From Mesostigma viride (taxonomy: Eukaryota > Streptophyta > Mesostigmatophyceae > Mesostigmatales > Mesostigmataceae), in the NCBI GenBank assembly GCA_009746045.1, contig RPFO01000213.1, forward strand, positions 8,935,781 to 8,999,780: 64,000 nucleotides of DNA. The letters run 5' to 3'. A model generated the notes under the pieces. That model saw nothing but the letters and a program-made list of their open reading frames with translations, was not told the DNA's origin and made no database searches. The position numbers and the translations under genes were made by a program. This document shows positions 41,901-51,929 of this stretch, in pieces. Numbering within the stretch: the stretch's first letter is position 1; each line of letters begins with the position of its first letter.

Positions 41901-44900
41901 CGGTAGGCAGCTTGAGTGCCGTCCAAGTGCCAGTAGGCAGCACGGGTGCCGTCCAAGTGCCGGTAGGCAGCACGAGTGCCATCCAAGTGCAGACACACAC
42001 ACGTGCAGATTTATGCACACACAAGCATGCACACATGCACAATTTTGTGTGAGCACCCACGCATGCACCCACGCACGCACACGTATAGTATACACATACG
42101 CACGTATAGTATACACATACGCACGTATAGTATACGCCCGCCGTCTTCCACTATCCTGCATGCAGCTTGAGCTGTTGTTAACGCTACCCGTCTATCGACT
42201 ATTACCTTTCTTCTTCTACATCGATAGATAATGGTACTTCACATAGGCACACACGCGGGTAGGCAGAGATGTCATGGGCCAGGTCCTTGTGATATTAAGA
42301 GCACGTGAAGAGTACTTGTCACAGGGCAGCTTACCCAAGTATACCAACTGTGCCATGGGATGTGGAAAAAATACCTTGGCTTTGAAAAGAAGTGGACGTT
42401 TCTTCTAGAAGCTCCCGTTTTCTTGGTAGCCAGTGTGCTGCCCTTTGCTGTTGCTGCGCCCACCACCCGAGGGCCGGGGCCCCAGCAGCCATGTGCTCTT
42501 TTAGTAATTAGTAGCAAAACCTTGAACCATTGGTTACCTCACCTCTGCAGTGATATATGAGGTTGATATAATGAATTTGGTGGGAGTCAGGCCGTTTGTT
42601 GTGCCATTACAGTAGTTCATCTTGAGGTGAACATTGTCATTGCGGGTGTCATTGCGGGGGGGATGAATAGTAGCATGATATGTGAAAATAAATAGTAGTA
42701 TCTAATAGTAGTATCAAACAGTAGTATCAAACAGTAGTATCAAATAGTAGTATCAAATAGTAGTATCATTCCGTAGATATCACTGGGGAGGGTGATGGAG
42801 CTAGCACAGAAGCCTTGTGGTCAGAGTTTGGTCACCTCGAGGAAGGCCCTCCGTACGTGCGTTCCCTCGGGGCCAAGCCTAGACCCTCGAACCACCAAGT
42901 CATAAGCCCAGGAACGTTGGGCGTGTTGCGTGGCACCGGGTCTGCAAGTTGTATGCAACATGCACCAAGGGGAGGCCAACTGTTCGTACCAAGGAGCATG
43001 CAGCATGCCGCTGAACCGCGCGGGGTACCTGCCCCTGACATGGTAAGACTCCAAATCCGTGCTTGGAATGGCAATCATCCCAGTCCCGCAAATGCCAGGA
43101 TTTTTGCAAGTAAGTTGTTCCTTAGCACTGGCGACACCTTACCTCCACACGGCTCTGTATTTCCACAAGGCCCGGGCCTGGTATCTCCCTGGCGGTGGAA
43201 AGCATGGCTTTGTAGTACCCCCTCCGCCCGGCCTGGCCCGGCCCTGGGCTTTGTGATGTCGGCCCTCATGTGACTTGTACCCCTGCGTATGAAACACATG
43301 TAATCGATTGTGATGACCGTCCCTGTCTTGCCTGCCTCTTCACCCGCAGGATGATCGATGCCCACAAGCACCACATCCTCGCGGCGCCGCATCCATCGCC
43401 GCTGTCCTGCTACCGCGGTTTCTACGGAAGCAAGTACGTGTGTGTTAGCATGAGTTGTTCTAGTGTTGAGGCATGCCGATTTTGTTTCGGTTTCTATGGA
43501 AGCGAGTATGTAATTTTATTGACTGTAATTTTAGCGAGTATGTAATTATGGACATTCCACCTTTAATGGTCATGGCATGCCAACTTCAATGGTCGCGGGC
43601 ATGCCAACTTCAAAGGTCTTCATGGGAGCAAGTGCACAGACGGATGCCAGTACGTCGACGTTGGCATGAATCCTTCAATCAATATTTATTTCTTTATTTC
43701 TTTGTTTGTTTGTTTTTTTTACTTGTGAGGACGGCAACTATAAAGACCTTCATAGAAGCGAGTACATGAGTACATGAACGTTTACTTCAATTTTTTGTAG
43801 TATGTTAATGATGGGGGCCCGTGCCTCCTGGGTTCATGGTTTGGTTATGCCCAGCAGCATGCGCCTGGTTGTGCCTGACCTGATGCATACTTGCCCCCCT
43901 CACCTCACCCCACCATTCACCCCCCCAACTCCCCCCCGCCTCCCACCCACCCACCCACCCACCCACCCACCCACCCACCACCCACCCACCCACCCACCCA
44001 CCCACCCACCCACCCACCCACCCACCCACCCACCCACCCACCACCCCCCACCCGCCGCCCGCCCGCCCGCCGCCCGCCCGCCCGCCCGCCCGCCGCCCGC
44101 CCGCCCGCCCGCCGCCCGCCCGCCCGCCCGCCGCCCGCCCGCCCGCCCGCCCGCCCGCCCGCCGCCCGCCCGCCCGCCGCCGCCCGCCCGCCCGCGCCGC
44201 CCGCCCGCCCGCCCGCCCGCCCGCCCGCCCGCCCGCCCGCCGCCCGCCCGCCCGCCCGCCCGCCCGCCGCCCGCCCGCCCGCCCGCCCGCCCGCCCGCCC
44301 GCCCGCCCGCCGCCCGCCCGCCCGCCCGCCCGCCCGCCGCCCGCCCGCCCGCCCGCCCGCCCGCCCGCCCGCGCCGCCCGCCCGCCCGCCGCCCGCCCGC
44401 CCGCCGCCCGCCCGCCGCCCGCCCGCCCGCCCGCCCGCCGCCCGCCCGCCCGCCCGCCGCCCGCCCGCCCGCCCGCCCGCCCGCCCGCCGCCCGCCGCCC
44501 GCCCGCCCGCCCGCCCGCCCGCCCGCCCGCCCGCCCGCCCGCCCGCCCGCCCGCCCGCCCGCCCGCCGCCCGCCCGCCGCCCGCCCGCCGCCGCCCGCCC
44601 GCCCGCCCGCCCGCCCGCCGCCCGCCCGCCCGCCCGCCCGCCCGCCCGCCCGCCCGCCCGCCCGCCGCCCGCCCGCCCGCCCGCCCGCCCGCCCGCCGCC
44701 CGCCCGCCCGCCCGCCCGCCCGCCCGCCCGCCCGCCCACCCACCCACCCACCCACCCACCCACCCACCCACCCACCCACCCACCCACCCACCCACCCACC
44801 CACCAACCAACCAACCAACCAACCAACCAACCAACCAACCAACCAACCAACCAACCAACCAACCAACCAACCAACCAACCAACCAACCAACCACACTCCT

Positions 44901-45663
44901 TCTGGTGATATATCCCATTTGTTTGGTGGAACCTTACCAGTGGCTCGGCAGATCACATGTTTTCGAGAACTATACAGGTCATAGCCGTGCAGCACAACCT
45001 CCACGACAGTTATTTTATGGGGGATGTCACAGTGCTAGTGGGAAATTGGTGATGTCGCCAAGCCAGGTTTACAAACAGGAAATGTTGCACCTTGTCAGTG
45101 CAGGTCCCTTGTCAGTGCAGGCGCCCCATTAGGCTCAGACAGCCAGGCACCCCAGGGGGTGAGTTGTAATTTGCAATTCTACTCCGTACGACTATTCCTA
45201 GCGTGGACGCTGCGCCGTGCGGACCCGTAAATAGATTCGATGCGCCGCGAGGTATCTACCGTTGCGCCGAGGTCTCTCGGACAAAATGTTCAGCATGCAC
45301 GATGTTAGGTTTACAATACATTAATACAAAAGTGGCGGTGGGGCGTGGATTTGGTCTGCGTGTTCAATTGCCAACAACGTCTGAGGACACCTGCGGCCTT
45401 ACGGCCATTCAGCATTCATTACCCAACCTATGAATTCAAGTGGTGCACTGGTTTTTCATGACGTGTCTATGCTATTTTCTGCCGGGTGACACTCACTTCA
45501 TGAGCATAATCATGGGTGATTGTATGCTCTGGGGCCGGCTGTCTCATCCTTGCACACGCTCCTACCTTTTGTTGTATGTGCTCCTCTGTGCTGCAGGCCT
45601 TTCTCCAAGGCAAATGAATTGCTGGTCAAGAGCGGCAAAACCCCTGTTGATTGGCACCTGTGA
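35916..45663 (+). CDS. UNG: Uracil-DNA glycosylase (UNG, family 1), seven exons
   Basis: Removes uracil from DNA, first step of base excision repair. Exons 35916-36351, 36485-36702, 37622-37795, 39179-39209, 41707-41842, 43350-43433, 45597-45663 join in frame with GT/AG borders to 381 aa. Catalytic motif LLGQ/DPYH spans intron 2 (Asp first base of exon 3); FSVP and PPPPSL follow; LLLNTVLTV is split by the 31-nt exon 4; [15 protein letters not shown] and [12 protein letters not shown] are in exon 5; the minor-groove loop HPSPLS is in exon 6; the end is TPVDWHL. The first ~60 residues from ATG 35916 are Arg-rich and hydroxylated without acids, like an organelle presequence, so mitochondrial as well as nuclear forms are plausible; the first exon start is the least certain part. 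A second open frame overlaps the first 230 bp. Confidence 0.9.
36915..37062 (+). repeat. 52-bp direct repeat, three copies, UNG intron 2
   Basis: ATCTAGGCTATCCTTGAGCG and the following bases recur three times. 37330-37570 continues with degenerate GGCCTTTCTC/GGCCTGTCTC words up to the exon 3 acceptor. Confidence 0.8.
38557..38653 (+). repeat. (GGGT)n tract in UNG intron 3
   Basis: About 95 bp of GGGT with three GGT slips near its end. G-quadruplex-prone on the sense strand of UNG. Confidence 0.95.
38896..39027 (+). mobile_element. 132-bp LINE 3' fragment in UNG intron 3
   Basis: Matches the 3' UTR, hairpin and AATTT tail of the LINE at 34.6-34.75 kb with about 20 per cent divergence. Flanked by an imperfect 16-bp target duplication GCTACCAGTRRATTAC (38880-38895 and 39028-39043). 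Extreme 5' truncation. Confidence 0.8.
39270..39506 (+). repeat. (GGGT)n tract in UNG intron 4
   Basis: About 237 bp of GGGT repeats starting 60 bp after the 31-nt exon, with two GGT slips (39342 and 39449) and one GGGC. All Gly/Trp/Val ORFs here are artefacts. Confidence 0.97.
40123..40188 (+). repeat. Second copy of the dispersed 66-bp repeat
   Basis: Identical over 66 bp to the complement of 30722-30787, in UNG intron 4. Preceded by a short CCGCGTTTT duplication. Confidence 0.85.
40566..41104 (+). repeat. 49-bp minisatellite, about 11 copies, UNG intron 4
   Basis: Unit TTATGCTGCCCCAGGATATG followed by GCCCTGTTACTATTGTTTTG and TTATTATYC. Copies differ by one or two bases. Since 49 is not a multiple of three and the unit lacks stops in this sense, all three plus frames stay open, giving the Cys/Tyr/Leu-rich ORFs here; they are not genes. 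Confidence 0.95.
41222..41550 (+). repeat. 83-bp tandem repeat, four copies, UNG intron 4
   Basis: GGTACCGTCACGAGAGTCAT recurs at 41226, 41309, 41392 and 41475 (GGTACTGTC in the last). Each unit itself contains two related halves ending TAATAGATAGTG and TAATATGTAGTG. Confidence 0.95.
41838..41995 (+). repeat. 30-bp tandem repeat across UNG exon 5 donor
   Basis: About five copies of CAAGTGCCRGTAGGCAGCAC plus GAGTGCCRTC. The first GTAGGC is the exon 5 splice donor, so the repeat multiplies donor-like sites. Confidence 0.88.
42003..42135 (+). repeat. CA-rich and GTATAGTATACACATACGCA repeats
   Basis: Irregular ACGCACAC words, followed by about three copies of a 21-bp unit containing GTATAGTATACACATACGC. 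Confidence 0.8.
42680..42772 (+). repeat. AGTAGTATCAAAT repeat
   Basis: Short unit of 13-14 bp, AGTAGTATCAAAY, about seven copies, in UNG intron 5. Confidence 0.85.
43944..44893 (+). repeat. Compound CCCA / CCCG / CCAA tract, UNG last intron
   Basis: Four blocks: CCCA repeats (43944-44045), about 690 bp of CCCG repeats with frequent CCG slips (44046-44735), CCCA again (44736-44803), then pure CCAA (44804-44891). The Pro/Ala/Arg and Gly/Arg ORFs on both strands are artefacts. C-rich on the sense strand, G-rich on the other, hence strong i-motif and G-quadruplex potential. Confidence 0.97.
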
Positions 45664-46096
45664 GAAGTCTCAGCTGAATTCAAAGTGTAATAATGTACAT
45701 ACACCCTGGTAGCAATTTTGCGTAGCCTGTGCAGACTTTTGGCCGCATGGAGGTTCCAGCATTATTGCATGGCTGTTGAGGCGACTCTACTTTACGCTGG
45801 CTTGTCGGGACTGTTCTAGACTACGCGGGGTGATTGGACGACCATGGTGAGAGGGGATGGGCGCAGTAGAGATGCTTGAATGTACCCCTGAATTCCGGGT
45901 CCCCCTTTCATCACATATGTCATGCCACACGACCTTTTTCAATCGCTTTCCACACAGACCATTGGCCAATTGTATCGGCAGAAACACGTTGGTAACCACA
46001 TGGTGGCTGTTTCCGGTGGACAGTCAAGTAGGTCTACGCTTGTAAAAGGTTGCAGGCCTGCACTTTGACATCCTTTGCTGACTCATGTATTAATGA
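45664..46096. other. Downstream of UNG, nothing recognised
   Basis: Likely UNG 3' UTR and flank. No other gene, repeat or RNA signal supported. Confidence 0.5.
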
Positions 46097-46260
46097 GACA
46101 ACCAGCTCATATTACCGGTCCACGAGATGCAACCAGCTCAGGCTAGACATCTGGTTAATCCGGATCATGGTAGCTTGAAACTGCTGTTATGATCTCATCT
46201 GTGCTTGTCGAGCCGTTCAGGATGATGGAAATGAATGGAGGTGGAAATGTGTAGCGGCCG
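46097..46260 (+). repeat. Diverged copy of the GAGACAACCAGC dispersed repeat
   Basis: Shares GAGACAACCAGC, AATCCGGATCATGGTAGCT and TTCAGGATGATGRARATGAAT with the copies at 48.68 and 49.10 kb, with an extra segment inserted near its start. Confidence 0.7.
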
Positions 46261-48310
46261 TGTACAACTATGCCATGGCTGGCAAACGTTCAGAGCGACA
46301 CGTATAGGCAGTTTAGCTAAAATACAAATTGCTAATATGTGATCAGGGCGTTTGTTTCCTAGTATGCGGCGGCCAGAAGTGTCCAGTTGTAATTCATTAG
46401 TCATGCGCTCCCATCGGGGCTAGTCCCGCAGAGCACCCCCCCGCCCCCGCCTACTGTCCTGGACCTGGACATCTTCATGGCTGTGCTCATTAAGGGGACT
46501 CGGCGCGGCGAATATTTTCCGCGCCAAAAAAAATTCCGCGGTACCCTCCGTACCGTGAAAAGTGGGTGCACGGTGCGCGCACCCCTTGCGGAAGTGGCCA
46601 TGGCGACTGCTTTTAGACGAAACGTGACAAATCTGGCTCGCGGAAAGCAGAAAAAATGCTCGATTCTTGGAGAAAATTAGTTACTGATTCTAATTTATGG
46701 TGGGATAGTTGCGATCTATAATGTCGCGGGCTCTTTTTCTTTACCATCGGCAGGGGGGGTCCGGCCTGAATTTCTGTCGGGATGAATAAAGTATAATGGA
46801 TGCCTGCAGGTGTGATTGTCGATTGTTGCCAGTTTTGATGGTCCTAATGGAAGCTAGTTTAATGATGTTTCTAAAGCCGTAAAAATTCCAGCTGCTATCT
46901 TTACCTTTCCCGTCATTTTTCGGTAAGATAACATTAGGCCTGCGCGATGCGCGCCCGACCTCTCCAATCTCCATGAAAGGGTGGCCTTTCTTGTGCGCCT
47001 GGGCACGAATAAATGCCCGTTATGGTACGTTCTTGTATTAAACGTCCTAAGATAGCGCTGTCCTGCTTTCATAGCTCGTTGAGCGTAAGCTTTTTGCCTT
47101 CTTTCCGGCCAGATGCAGCCATGAAGTTGCGGGCCCTGGCGCTGCATCGCTGGATTCCTGGATGTTTTTTAGCAAGTTCGTCTGTGACGTGGCTGGCTTG
47201 CTGCAGCGCGTGGCCCACAACCTGTCGGGAAGGTGTAATGCTTTTATTTCCTTGCTTCTCTGAAATTTCTTTTGCTTTATAGACAGTTGTGTTCGAGGAA
47301 ATTCACGCGGTCTTCCTAAGCAGCGGCATCATTTTCCCCAGACACTGACGAGCTGGCACCTGTCTCCTAAAGAAAGTGGCTCGTGCTTGTTAGAAAGGAG
47401 GCAGTGTACATTTTGCGGGACACAATGCTTTGGTGGCACATGCGTCAGGTAGGTTGTTCCAATGGTCTCTTCACCTTTCCCACTGAGTAAATGATAGCCT
47501 TTGTCATGCTAACCAGATCGAGCAGCTAGCCACAGGTTGGCTGGATAAAAAGTCAGCTTATTTTCTCTTTATATACTGCGTGTGTGGTCCTCCACATGTC
47601 CGGCTTGTTGGGCATTTTGGAAGAGGGTTTTTAATGTGTTGTTGGGTGGAACAACTTGGTTGTTGGCACAAAATAACACATTATTAGCCTGAGATAGGCA
47701 TGACATATGCTGCTCAGGCGTGTCGTCCTACCAGCCTTGTTGTTGAGGGTAGACTCACAAGGCTGGCTGTGCCGATGGAGGGGTGGGGCGTATGACGCTC
47801 CGGACATCCTCCTCACACTCCGTGATCAAAGTGGGCATGTTTTTGGGTGTCTAGGGTAGCAAAACAGATGTCATTTTGGCTCAGCACTAGCTCAATTCTC
47901 TTTTAGCGTCTACCCAGGTGGCATCACAGGAAAATCAATAACTTGAGCTACGCTTGTCAGAATGAGCTCAAACTTTGGGGTTGTGTTTCCCCCCACTCAG
48001 TGGAATTTAAAATGTATGGATGACCCAATCTGATGTGTTAATGATTTTATTTATTTTTTTTTGGCTCAAAAAAGTACCCATTTTGCGGGAAAATTAATAA
48101 CTCAAACAAATGTGACCATTTTGGCCATGTAAATAGCCCAGCTTTTAAAAAAGTGGGGGAACTTTGCAAAAATGTATGGGCAGGTCATTTGGATAAGTGG
48201 TTTGTCTTGGGAAAAATATCTCATAAATAGCGTCTTTTTCTTTTTTTAGCTCGCCACCGGTGCGTGGTTGGGGGTAGTAAGGTAATCCACCCGGCTAAGG
48301 GCCACACCCG
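46260..48310. other. Gene-poor intergenic stretch
   Basis: No gene recognised. TTAAGGGGACTCG at 46490 has its inverted partner at 51525. TTATATACTGCGTGTGTGGTC near 47569 also occurs near 13620. 48277-48305 is a 29-bp segment repeated in inverted orientation at 51372-51400. A run of about 24 Cs follows near 48330. Confidence 0.5.
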
Positions 48311-48675
48311 CTAAGGGCCACCCCTGGACCCCCCCCCCCCCCCCCCCCCCCAGCATTTTGCGCAATTTGGTTTGAAATGACCAGAATATTTAACAACAGG
48401 TGCATGGCGGCGTAGCTGCAAGGGAAGGGCCAGCGGTTGCCTCCAGGCCACGCCGTAATTCCAGCTGCTTGTTGTCGGTCGTTGCTTCGTATGTATCCAG
48501 TCGGTACTTGCATCGTATGGATTGAGCAACGATCGTTGTTACGTGCTCCGCATAGAGCTCGACAGACGACAAGCAGCTTGTTCACTGTTCCATATGAACC
48601 GGCGTTCATTCCCTATGACGACCATAAGCCGTCGAGTCGTGACAACGGATGTCACCCTGAAGGGGTTGGCGTATT

Positions 48676-48790
48676 ATCAAGGAGACAACCAGCGCAGGTC
48701 AGAAATCGGGAGAATCCGGACCATGGTAGCTCGAGCCTGCCGTTATCTTGTCCGCGTGTTCGTGGCTTGCGTGTAGAGCGACTAGATGAC
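48676..48790 (+). repeat. GAGACAACCAGCGCAGG dispersed repeat, copy A
   Basis: Almost identical over about 90 bp to 49097-49186 (one difference seen). Both copies end in GTGTAGAGCGACTAGATG; copy A lacks about 60 bp present in copy B. Confidence 0.9.
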
Positions 48791-49096
48791 CTAGACGGCG
48801 TATTATGATAGTAATGATCACGGGTGCCAATAGAGGTTGCTGCTGGCTGGTCCGAGTTGGAGCTAGAAAACCCTCGCGACAAAAATGTTATCGCTGTTTC
48901 GGTAAACGGCGACAAAGCGGAATTACGGAAGTTTGCTGGACAGTGCTTTCTTTTCCCGTTGCGTCACTGAAAAGGTAAACGGTCTTGCGATGTCAAAACA
49001 GCAGCAAGTAGCAGTCGCTGTGTTTAATTGCAATGTGGTAGTTTGATTTAACACATATACTGCCTGAAGCTTTTCAAGGCTTGCTGGGATGTTGCC

Positions 49097-49277
49097 CATA
49101 TCAAGGAGACAACCAGCGCAGGCCAGAAATCGGGAGAATCCGGACCATGGTAGCTCGAGCCTGCCGTTATCTTGTCCGCGTGTTCGAGTCGTTCAGGATG
49201 ATGAAGATGAATGGTGATGGAAATGTGTATCCTTGTGCATTGAAATTATGGCTGGCTTACGTGTAGAGCGACTAGAT
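49097..49277 (+). repeat. GAGACAACCAGCGCAGG dispersed repeat, copy B
   Basis: The most complete copy, including the TTCAGGATGATGAAGATGAA segment shared with 46.2 kb. A frame through it (GDNQRRPEIGRIRTMVARAC) stays open in copies A and B; whether it is ever translated is unknown. Confidence 0.9.
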
Positions 49278-50011
49278 GCCCATATGTTTCTAACGCTATA
49301 ACTCTTGTCCAAGTGATGAAGACTGGCTTGGAAACTTGAGCTCGTCATGTTTACATTGTTATTGTGTTACAATACGTGCCTCTTTTCAGAATATGTTTCA
49401 TATGTAATGCGAGGCTTCAGCATCATGGTTTAGCACCGTGGTGGCAGCCAAGCCTCTAATGACAATCTTGGACCTCACCTTGGCCTACGCAAATATTTGC
49501 TTCTTGTTTCACTCTTTGGACTGAGCTAGCTTTACACCTGCTATTTGGCCTGCACCATCGTCCCTGGCTGCCAGTTACATTTTGTGCCCCCCCCCCCTGG
49601 CAGGCTGCAGGGTCTAGGATAGCGAGGGTGTAACGTAGACATGTTGTGGGCACCCTCAGTGCATTTTCAGGACCAGCCATGACCTGGCCATGCCTTCTTT
49701 CTTAGCACATTGAACATGACTTGTCAGAGTGCTTTTTGGTCACTCGTGTAACGACCCCCCTACATTCATAAATCGTAAACAATTATATAATGAGCATATT
49801 TCATGGATGTAAAGCATTTCAACTCTTGAGCATATCATAAAAGTTAATGGTTCCATACCGTACCCATGGATGTGTTGACGTGTGTGAGTTATTACAAATG
49901 GTATCCATCTTTAAAATGTCCTCATTTGAGGACATTTTCTTGCAGTGATTAGACATCAAGGTTCTAGATACTTTGCCCTTGCACTTGCCCTTGCCCACAC
50001 TCAATCCTGCT

Positions 50012-50292
50012 CACACGCACACGCACACGCACACGCACACGCACACGCACACGCACACGCACACGCACACGCACACGCACACGCACACGCACACGCACAC
50101 GCACACGCACACGCACACGCACACGCACACGCACACGCACACGCACACGCACACGCACACGCACACGCACACGCACACGCACACGCACACGCACACGCAC
50201 ACGCACACGCACACGCACACGCACACGCACACGCACACGCACACGCACACGCACACGCACACGCACACGCACACGCACACGCACACGCACAC
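50012..50292 (+). repeat. (CACACG)n hexanucleotide tract
   Basis: About 280 bp, 47 copies, without visible interruption. All six frames are open across it; none is a gene. Confidence 0.98.
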
Positions 50293-50473
50293 GACCACGA
50301 CGACCATGGAAGTAACTAATGTCTAACTAAATTAGTTGTTTCACAACTACAATAGAATAGTTGTCGATCTCACTTCATATGTCTTAATGGATCTATGATT
50401 CCATGTTGTTGCTTGATATGGCAAGTAACACAACAATCGAACACTTTTGACACACCCACACACCTTGGCACAA

Positions 50474-50715
50474 TTCAGGGTGGCCCTATGTGGTCGCTTG
50501 ATGTGCCATAATAAGTTAGACTAGTTCACGGCAAATCACGGCTCATCAATCACACAACCATGCCAAGACTTTATTGAAAACTTGAATACGATTCAGGTGG
50601 CCCTATGTGGTCGCTTGATGTGCCATAATAAGTTAGACTACTTCATGGCAAATCACGGCTCATCAATCACACAACCATGCAAAGACTTTATTGAAAACTT
50701 GAACACAATTCAGGT
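50474..50715 (+). repeat. 118-bp tandem duplication
   Basis: TTCAGGTGGCCCTATGTGGT recurs at 50474 and 50592, with a third partial start at 50709. Units are over 90 per cent identical. Confidence 0.92.
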
Positions 50716-50996
50716 GGCCAGCTGTCGCAGCTGCTTCCAAGCATCGATGGTAGCGTGCTCTTTCTTAAACAGTTTTTGATAGTCGTTCCAGCTGCATTCC
50801 CGCAATTTCTCCTCTGGAACAACCTCGAGAAGGAACCCGCCAGTGATACAATTCTACAGTCGGTTGCCTTGGGAGCGTTGCCCTCGGCGTCTTTCATTGT
50901 GACGATGACGAGGGCTTTAAAGTGCCTATAGTCAACTAAGCCAGCATCCCGCATCCTCTGGGAGAATGCTGGATGCCCGGACGTGTCTTCTGCCAT
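50703..50996 (-). pseudogene. Unknown protein fragment, frame broken once
   Basis: From ATG at 50996 the minus strand reads MAEDTSGHPAFSQRMRDAGL, VDYRHFKALVIVTMKDAEG, up to about 50850. There a one- or two-base shift is needed to continue as GGFLLEVVPEEKLRECSWN, DYQKLFKKEHATIDAWKQL and RQLAT followed by a stop at the border of the 118-bp repeat. Both halves look like real globular protein of mixed charge. No family is recognised. It could be a short host gene with a small intron or a transposon-derived fragment. Confidence 0.4.
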
Positions 50997-51929
50997 CCCC
51001 TCGCGAAGTCTGTCACTCAGCTATTCTGCGTCTTCAGTTCAGGGTTCTCAGCCGTCAATGGAAGCAGCTAGCAAACTGGAAGCCCACCATGTGTTAGGCG
51101 CTGCATGCTGAGCAGAATAATTTAATAAACCGCTAGCCATGTAACCTTAAGGCCTTTCCCCGCTTTCCCCTGCTTTTTTCCTGCTAAAAAACAGGGGTGG
51201 CCCTTAACCCGACTTTGCCTCCCCGCCCCACCCCCCCCCACCCCCCCCAAAACGTGCCAAAACGGTCCCAACAAGAATTTTACCATGCGAAGTCGATGTC
51301 GCTGATTCCAAATCCGTGCTCAGAATGACAATCTGCCCAGTCCTGCAAATGCCAGGAGTTTTGCAATTAAGGTGGCCCTTAGCCGGGTGGATTACCTTAC
51401 CCCCAACAAGTGGTGGCATGAATGTCCAAACATCATATTTATGGTACTCAATCATCACTAGATGGTTCCCGAGTGCATTGGAACTGATATTCATTAAAGT
51501 CAGTTTTTCAGGCTTTTGGACGTGCGAGTCCCCTTAACGCCTCATCCACCGGCCGCTCAGGCTGGCGCTATAGTGAGCACCTCTCTGTGATGGTGGGCCA
51601 TGGCGGGGCGACCACACTCTTGAGGCTGCCGCCGACTTGGCCGCGGGGGACCTGGCCCCAGAGGCGCCCCCTTGGCTGGCTAGGGCCTGATACAAAAGCC
51701 CTCCTGAGAGACGACGATTCCCCCGCCTGAGCACTGCAGCGCGCGTTCGTCACATTGCTTGCGGCGAGGTCCTACGCAAGCTGGTGAGGAACTTCAGTCA
51801 TTTGACGCTATTGGCGAGAAACCGGTCCACCGTAGCAGAAAGGCACCTTTTGGCGAATTAATTTAGTTTCTGCCCAAATTAATTAATGTATCGGAGCTAT
51901 TTCGCCGGCGATAACCACTCGCCGACCTA

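Noticed and set aside
43802..45132. Pro/Ala/Arg and Gly/Arg ORFs of 330-413 aa
   Set aside because: Entirely within the CCCA/CCCG/CCAA tract in the last UNG intron, present on both strands.
46477..46680. 68-aa basic ORF (MAVLIKGTRRG)
   Set aside because: Short, no homology recognised, and begins at a repeated TTAAGGGGACTCG motif; not enough to call a gene.
49945..50326. His-Ala, Thr-His, Cys-Val and Arg-Val repeat ORFs
   Set aside because: All from the (CACACG)n tract.
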